Part shown: piece after piece, positions 60,077 through 64,000 of the stretch
Layout: each line of letters opens with the position of its first letter
Numbering within the stretch: position 1 is the first letter of the stretch
DNA from: Pedobacter sp. V48
GTDB lineage: Bacteria > Bacteroidota > Bacteroidia > Sphingobacteriales > Sphingobacteriaceae
Assembly: GCF_000523515.1 (NCBI RefSeq)
Contig: NZ_AWRU01000006.1
Location: forward strand, 623,557-687,556
Direction: 5' to 3'
DNA length: 64,000 nt
The notes under the pieces: generated by a model
Told to the model about the DNA's origin: nothing
The model's database searches: none
The model's input: the letters and a program-made list of their open reading frames with translations, nothing else
Translations under genes and position numbers: made by a program

Positions 60077-60802
60077 TTAACTATCTAACAGGCTTGCTGC
60101 TGCATCGTCAAGAAACCAGGTTACACTACCATCAACAGGGTTGATTAATTGTGAGGGATACAATTTTGTATTCTTTTTTGGAGCTTCGATAACGTGTTTT
60201 ACCGCCTGTGCTTTAGTCTCGCCAAAAACAAGGAAAGCAATGTTCTTGGCTTTGTTAATTAACGGTGCAGTAAAGCTGATTCTGTAGGTAGAAAGTTTTT
60301 CTACAAATACTGAATCTACTTCTACTTCCTTGTTATCAAGGATTGATGTTCCAGGGAATAACGAAGCAGTATGTGCATCATCGCCCATTCCTAGAAGGAT
60401 CAGGTCAAAAATGATGTCAGCACCATTAAAATGTGCAGATATCGCTTTGTTATACTCAATTGCCGCCTTTTCAGGAGCAAGGGTAGTATCTACATAAAAT
60501 ATATGATCTCCGGCAATATTTAAAGGATCTAGTATTGCTCTTTTAGCCATTAAGCCGTTATAACTTTCGTGACTAGGCAATACATTACGCTCGTCTCCAA
60601 AGAAGAAATATACTTTAGACCAGTCGATTTTATCGCGGTATGTGGTAGCTAGTAATTCGTATAATGCTTTAGGTGAGTTTCCACCGGTTAATACAAAATT
60701 AAAGCAATCGTTTTCTGCGATTGACTGATTGGCAATAGTTACTATATAGTCTATCAGATCCTCAAATAATTCGCTTTGAGTTTTATAAATTAATAAATTC
60801 AT
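60077..60802 (-). CDS. pgl: 6-phosphogluconolactonase
   Basis: This 241-residue enzyme hydrolyses 6-phosphogluconolactone. It has the NagB-like fold with LTGGNSPKALYELLA, the VYFFFGDERNVLP motif (Asp and Glu-Arg of the active site) and the ILLGMGDDAHTASLFPG motif with the conserved His. The last residues include SVTWFLDDAA. The gene overlaps zwf by one base, giving the usual zwf-pgl coupling. It is the last gene of the operon before a strong terminator. Confidence 0.96.
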   Translation of the reverse strand: MNLLIYKTQSELFEDLIDYIVTIANQSIAENDCFNFVLTGGNSPKALYELLATTYRDKIDWSKVYFFFGDERNVLPSHESYNGLMAKRAILDPLNIAGDHIFYVDTTLAPEKAAIEYNKAISAHFNGADIIFDLILLGMGDDAHTASLFPGTSILDNKEVEVDSVFVEKLSTYRISFTAPLINKAKNIAFLVFGETKAQAVKHVIEAPKKNTKLYPSQLINPVDGSVTWFLDDAAASLLDS

Positions 60803-62313
60803 TATTCTTTATTTAGTGGTAATGCAAACCAGTGGAAACCGTCTCTGGCAATCAGCGCTTCGGCGTCTTCTGGTCCCCATGAGTCTGCAGTGTAATTAGG
60901 GAAGCTTAAAGATTTCTTGCTTTCCCAGGCATTAACAACCGGCATTAGTAATTCCCATGCAGCTTCTACCTGATCGGCACGCATAAACTGGGTCTGATCG
61001 CCTGTCATAACGTCTAATAAAAGGGTTTCATAAGCCTCAGGAGTTTCTGAGCTATAGGTTCCTTTGTAGTCAAATACCATGTCAACAGGGTTCAATACCA
61101 TGTCTAATCCTGGTCTTTTACCTTGTACCTGCAAACGGATACTCATTTCAGGTTGAATACTGATGATCAATCTGTTCTGTTGCCAGTGCTCAGTTACTCC
61201 AGAAGGGAAGATATGGTGCGGTACATCTTTAAACTGAATGGTAATTAACGAAGATGTTTGGAACAAACGTTTTCCGGTACGTACGTAAAAAGGAATTCCC
61301 TGCCATCTCCAATTGTCTACAAAAAACTTAATTGCAGCAAAGGTTTCAGTATTCGAATTGGCATCTACGCCGGTCTCATGTCTGTATCCAGGTACTTCTT
61401 TTCCTTCTACCCATCCTTTAGTGTACTGACCTCTAACTGTGCTGAAACGAATGTCTTCAGGACTAAACGGACGCATTGCTTTTAATACATCAACCTTTTT
61501 GTTTCTGATCTCATCTGCATCAAAGTTTACTGGTGTTTCCATGCCAATTAAGCAAAGTAGTTGAAGCAGGTGATTCTGAATCATGTCTCTTAATGCACCG
61601 GCACCTTCGTAATAACCTCCTCTATCGCCCACTCCAAGTTGCTCTGTTACAGAAATTTGAATGTGATCTATATAAGTACGATTCCAAAGTGGCTCCAGAA
61701 ATGAGTTCGCAAAACGGAAAGCCATTATGTTCTGCACGGTTTCTTTACCCAGGTAATGATCTATACGATAAATCTGTTTCTCAGTAAATATGCCGGTAAG
61801 AATACAATTTAGTTCTTTAGCTGTTTCAAGATCTCTTCCAAAAGGCTTTTCGATTACAATGCGGCAGTTGTCTTCGGTTCCTGCTAATGCATAATCTGAC
61901 AAGCACTTAGCTATAAGTGGAAACAAATTTGGTGCTACGGCAAGGTAGTAGATAACCTGTGTTTTAGGACCAAATTCTTTTTGAAGTTTCTCTATGCTCT
62001 TTTTAAGCAAACCAAAGCTTTCAGGAGTCTCTACATCAACAGAATTATAAATAACATTTTCTGCAAATTTGTTCCACTTTTCCTGCTTTACTTTTCCTGA
62101 TCTTGAGAATTTGTTTACTCCATCCATTAGGTTTTCTCTGAATTTTTCGTCAGTAAGCGGCCTGCGGGCAGTTCCAATGATGGCATACTTTTCAGGCATG
62201 TAGCCGTCTGTGTATAAGTTGTAAAGAGCGGGCGCAAGTTTGCGTAAATTTAAGTCACCGGTACCGCCAAAAATTACTACTATGGTTGGGTTAACGTTGA
62301 GGCTAGTTTTCAT
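60802..62313 (-). CDS. zwf: Glucose-6-phosphate 1-dehydrogenase
   Basis: This 503-residue enzyme makes NADPH and 6-phosphogluconolactone. The N-terminal coenzyme motif is FGGTGDLNLRKLAPALY, and the active-site signature RIDHYLGKETVQN with the catalytic His is near residue 190. Other hallmarks are EKPFGRDL, GYYEGAGALRDMIQNHLLQ and FYVRTGKRL. Length is normal. It lies 37 bases after gnd and overlaps pgl by one base. In Bacteroidota the oxidative pentose phosphate genes are commonly arranged this way. Confidence 0.97.
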   Translation of the reverse strand: MKTSLNVNPTIVVIFGGTGDLNLRKLAPALYNLYTDGYMPEKYAIIGTARRPLTDEKFRENLMDGVNKFSRSGKVKQEKWNKFAENVIYNSVDVETPESFGLLKKSIEKLQKEFGPKTQVIYYLAVAPNLFPLIAKCLSDYALAGTEDNCRIVIEKPFGRDLETAKELNCILTGIFTEKQIYRIDHYLGKETVQNIMAFRFANSFLEPLWNRTYIDHIQISVTEQLGVGDRGGYYEGAGALRDMIQNHLLQLLCLIGMETPVNFDADEIRNKKVDVLKAMRPFSPEDIRFSTVRGQYTKGWVEGKEVPGYRHETGVDANSNTETFAAIKFFVDNWRWQGIPFYVRTGKRLFQTSSLITIQFKDVPHHIFPSGVTEHWQQNRLIISIQPEMSIRLQVQGKRPGLDMVLNPVDMVFDYKGTYSSETPEAYETLLLDVMTGDQTQFMRADQVEAAWELLMPVVNAWESKKSLSFPNYTADSWGPEDAEALIARDGFHWFALPLNKE

Positions 62314-62350
62314 TAGAATGTTATTATATGCAGTGTAGGTTGTGATTTAA

Positions 62351-63763
62351 TTAATTGTTCTCGTTCCAATCGGCATGGAAAATACCTTCTTCATCGATGC
62401 GCTCAAAAGTGTGTGCGCCAAAGAAATCTCTCTGTGCCTGGGTTAGATTTAATGGTGATTTATCAGTTCTAAGGGAATCGTAATAAGTGAGGGCTGAGGC
62501 GAAGCAAGGAATTGCAATGCCGTTTTTCAATGCTGTTATCACAACATTTCTTGTGCCCGGGATAATTTCTTTTAACTGATTTTGGATGCTCTCATCTGAA
62601 TATAGATGCGGCAATTCCGGTTGTTTTTTGTAAGCCTGATAAATGTCTTCAAGTAATACCGCGCGGATAATACATCCACCACGCCAGATTTGAGAAATTT
62701 CTTTCAGGTTTAGCTCATATTTGAATTCTGCAGAAGCTTGCTCCAGCAAATGAAGTCCCTGAGCGTAAGAGGTAATCATAGCAAAGTAAAGCGCTTGCTC
62801 CAATTGTACTTCGAATGCAGCTGCATCTTCAACTTTAATTTGCTGATGTGGTAATGCTTGTGATAGTGCAACACGGAGTTCTTTGAATTTTGACAGATCG
62901 CGTGCACTTACTGATTCGTTTATAGTTGGAATAGGTAACTGCAAATCCATAGAAACTTGTGAAGTCCATTTTCCTGTGCCTTTAGATTTTGCCTGATCTT
63001 TGATGACATCAATCAGGTAGCCTCCGGTTTTTTTATCTTTAACTTTAAAAATGTCGCGGGTTACTTCCAATAGGAAAGATTTTAACCTGCCATTGTTCCA
63101 TTTTTCAAATGTGTTGTATATCTGCTCATTGTTATAGCCAAGTACGTTCTTTAAAAGATCGTAAGTTTCCGCAAGAATCTGCATCATTGAATATTCGATA
63201 CCATTGTGAACCATTTTCACAAAGTGGCCGGAAGCACCTGGGCCGATGTATGCTACGCAAGGATCGCCGTTAACTTTTGCAGAAACAGCCTCGAGAATAG
63301 GTTTTACTGCGTTGTAAGCAGCTTTATCTCCGCCTGGCATCATACTTGGTCCGAAACGGGCACCCTCTTCGCCGCCAGATATACCCATTCCAAAGAAGTG
63401 GATGCCCTGGTCTGAAAGCTCTATTGCTCGTCTGCTGGTGTCGGTAAAGTGAGAGTTTCCGCTGTCGATGATCATATCACCTTTATCAAGCAAAGGGACA
63501 AGTTCCTGAATTACGCTGTCAACAATTTTACCAGCAGGTACTAAAAGCATAATCCTTCTTGGAAGTTCAAGGCTTTGTATAAAATCCTCTAATGATTCAA
63601 ATCCTTTTAAGTTATGGGCCTTACCATCTTCTTCAAGCTTTTTAAGCATGCGGGCGTCCTTATCATAACCTGTAACCTGAAAGCCATTGTCGGCCATATT
63701 AAGCAATAAATTTCGGCCCATGGTTCCGAGGCCGATCATTCCTAAAGTATATTTATTCTTCAT
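62351..63763 (-). CDS. gnd: 6-phosphogluconate dehydrogenase (decarboxylating)
   Basis: This 470-residue enzyme oxidises 6-phosphogluconate to ribulose 5-phosphate. The coenzyme motif GLGTMGRNLLLNMADNG lies near the N-terminus, followed by LVPAGKIVDSVI. The substrate motifs GISGGEEGARFGPS, HFVKMVHNGIEYSMMQ (with catalytic Lys and Asn) and KGTGKWTSQ are all intact, as is the C-terminal FFGAHTFERID. The ATG at 63763 is chosen; an upstream in-frame start would overlap the preceding gene. It is the second gene of the operon, 4 bases after the ROK gene. Confidence 0.97.
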   Translation of the reverse strand: MKNKYTLGMIGLGTMGRNLLLNMADNGFQVTGYDKDARMLKKLEEDGKAHNLKGFESLEDFIQSLELPRRIMLLVPAGKIVDSVIQELVPLLDKGDMIIDSGNSHFTDTSRRAIELSDQGIHFFGMGISGGEEGARFGPSMMPGGDKAAYNAVKPILEAVSAKVNGDPCVAYIGPGASGHFVKMVHNGIEYSMMQILAETYDLLKNVLGYNNEQIYNTFEKWNNGRLKSFLLEVTRDIFKVKDKKTGGYLIDVIKDQAKSKGTGKWTSQVSMDLQLPIPTINESVSARDLSKFKELRVALSQALPHQQIKVEDAAAFEVQLEQALYFAMITSYAQGLHLLEQASAEFKYELNLKEISQIWRGGCIIRAVLLEDIYQAYKKQPELPHLYSDESIQNQLKEIIPGTRNVVITALKNGIAIPCFASALTYYDSLRTDKSPLNLTQAQRDFFGAHTFERIDEEGIFHADWNENN

Positions 63764-63767
63764 TATT

Positions 63768-64000
63768 TTATTTGTCGTTAGGACGAGTTGTGTAAACGTG
63801 ATATTTTTCGGCAACTTCCCAAAGTTTAGCACCGCCTTTGATACCGTCTTTGTTAGTTACCAGATGAATGTTATGATCAAGCTCAAAAGTAATGTGCTTG
63901 GAATTTCCACCACCTATATATAATGTATCGTAATTGAATACTGTTTTATAGATCTGAATGATCCGTTCTAAACGTTCGTTCCAATCTTTTTTTCCTATTT
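63768..64000 (-). CDS. ROK-family sugar kinase, C-terminal fragment
   Basis: The minus strand is open from the window edge to a stop at 63768-63770 and gives about 76 residues: KDWNERLERIIQIYKTVFNY, DTLYIGGGNSKHI and LVTNKDGIKGGAKLWEVAEK. The IGGGN strand, a hydrophobic helix and the GGAKLW ending match the C-terminus of ROK or polyphosphate-glucokinase-like sugar kinases. Being first in the gnd-zwf-pgl operon it is probably a glucokinase feeding the pathway. The N-terminal ATP and sugar motifs are outside the window. Confidence 0.8.
   Translation of the reverse strand, partial: IGKKDWNERLERIIQIYKTVFNYDTLYIGGGNSKHITFELDHNIHLVTNKDGIKGGAKLWEVAEKYHVYTTRPNDK

Noticed and set aside
1..64000. tRNA or rRNA genes
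   Set aside because: No gap shows the cloverleaf pattern or conserved rRNA sequence; all longer gaps were read on both strands.

Overview
The window is chromosomal DNA of a Bacteroidota bacterium, most likely of the Sphingobacteriaceae (Pedobacter-like). The evidence is a SusC/SusD pair, a PorP/SprF protein next to a gliding-motility (CHU_C) C-terminal domain, lipoprotein signals on most secreted enzymes, low GC, A-rich leaders in place of Shine-Dalgarno sites, and repeated promoters of the Bacteroidota form TTTG-N19/20-TAnnTTTG. I saw no rRNA, tRNA, CRISPR array, intact insertion sequence or prophage.

Layout. 1-7169 is the end of a polysaccharide utilisation locus: the SusC C-terminus, SusD, a GH43 lipoprotein, a bimodular BNR/GH93-like plus GH43 protein and a GH5-like lipoprotein, which suggests an arabinose-containing glycan. 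7170-15395 holds a MutS-like ATPase, fabF, a dead AAA ATPase gene, an acyl-CoA carboxylase beta subunit, trxB and a GH20 hexosaminidase. 15436-26939 holds regulators (a Reg_prop sensor kinase with its NarL-type regulator, AraC, an ECF sigma factor, XRE, a PAS/REC protein), a dicarboxylate symporter and rplU-rpmA. 26936-38896 is mostly housekeeping: prenyl synthase, RNase R, MscS, a double ABC ATPase, YajQ, a histone H1-like protein, ppk1 and ppx.

38891-44389 is the most distinctive block: seven genes on the minus strand in the order FAD oxidoreductase, methyltransferase, type III polyketide synthase, FabZ-like dehydratase, FabF-like ketosynthase, acyl carrier protein and phosphopantetheinyl transferase. 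The first three resemble known phenolic-lipid (alkylresorcinol/quinone) gene sets. The last four look like a private acyl-ACP module that could make or load a dedicated starter. A repeat element separates the two halves and a long inverted repeat lies upstream.

44535-46723 is a LytTR two-component system with a small neighbour; one exact 13-mer occurs upstream of both transcription units. 46889-48088 is an AAA/DUF4143 ATPase whose promoter is covered by twin palindromes. 48162-54225 is a surface-protein operon (Ig-like adhesin, small Ig-like protein, CHU_C protein, PorP/SprF). 54870-60056 holds MepB, a DUF937-OmpA protein, a frameshifted pseudogene, DUF4833 and a Tat-type phosphoesterase. The window ends in the oxidative pentose phosphate operon ROK-gnd-zwf-pgl on the minus strand.
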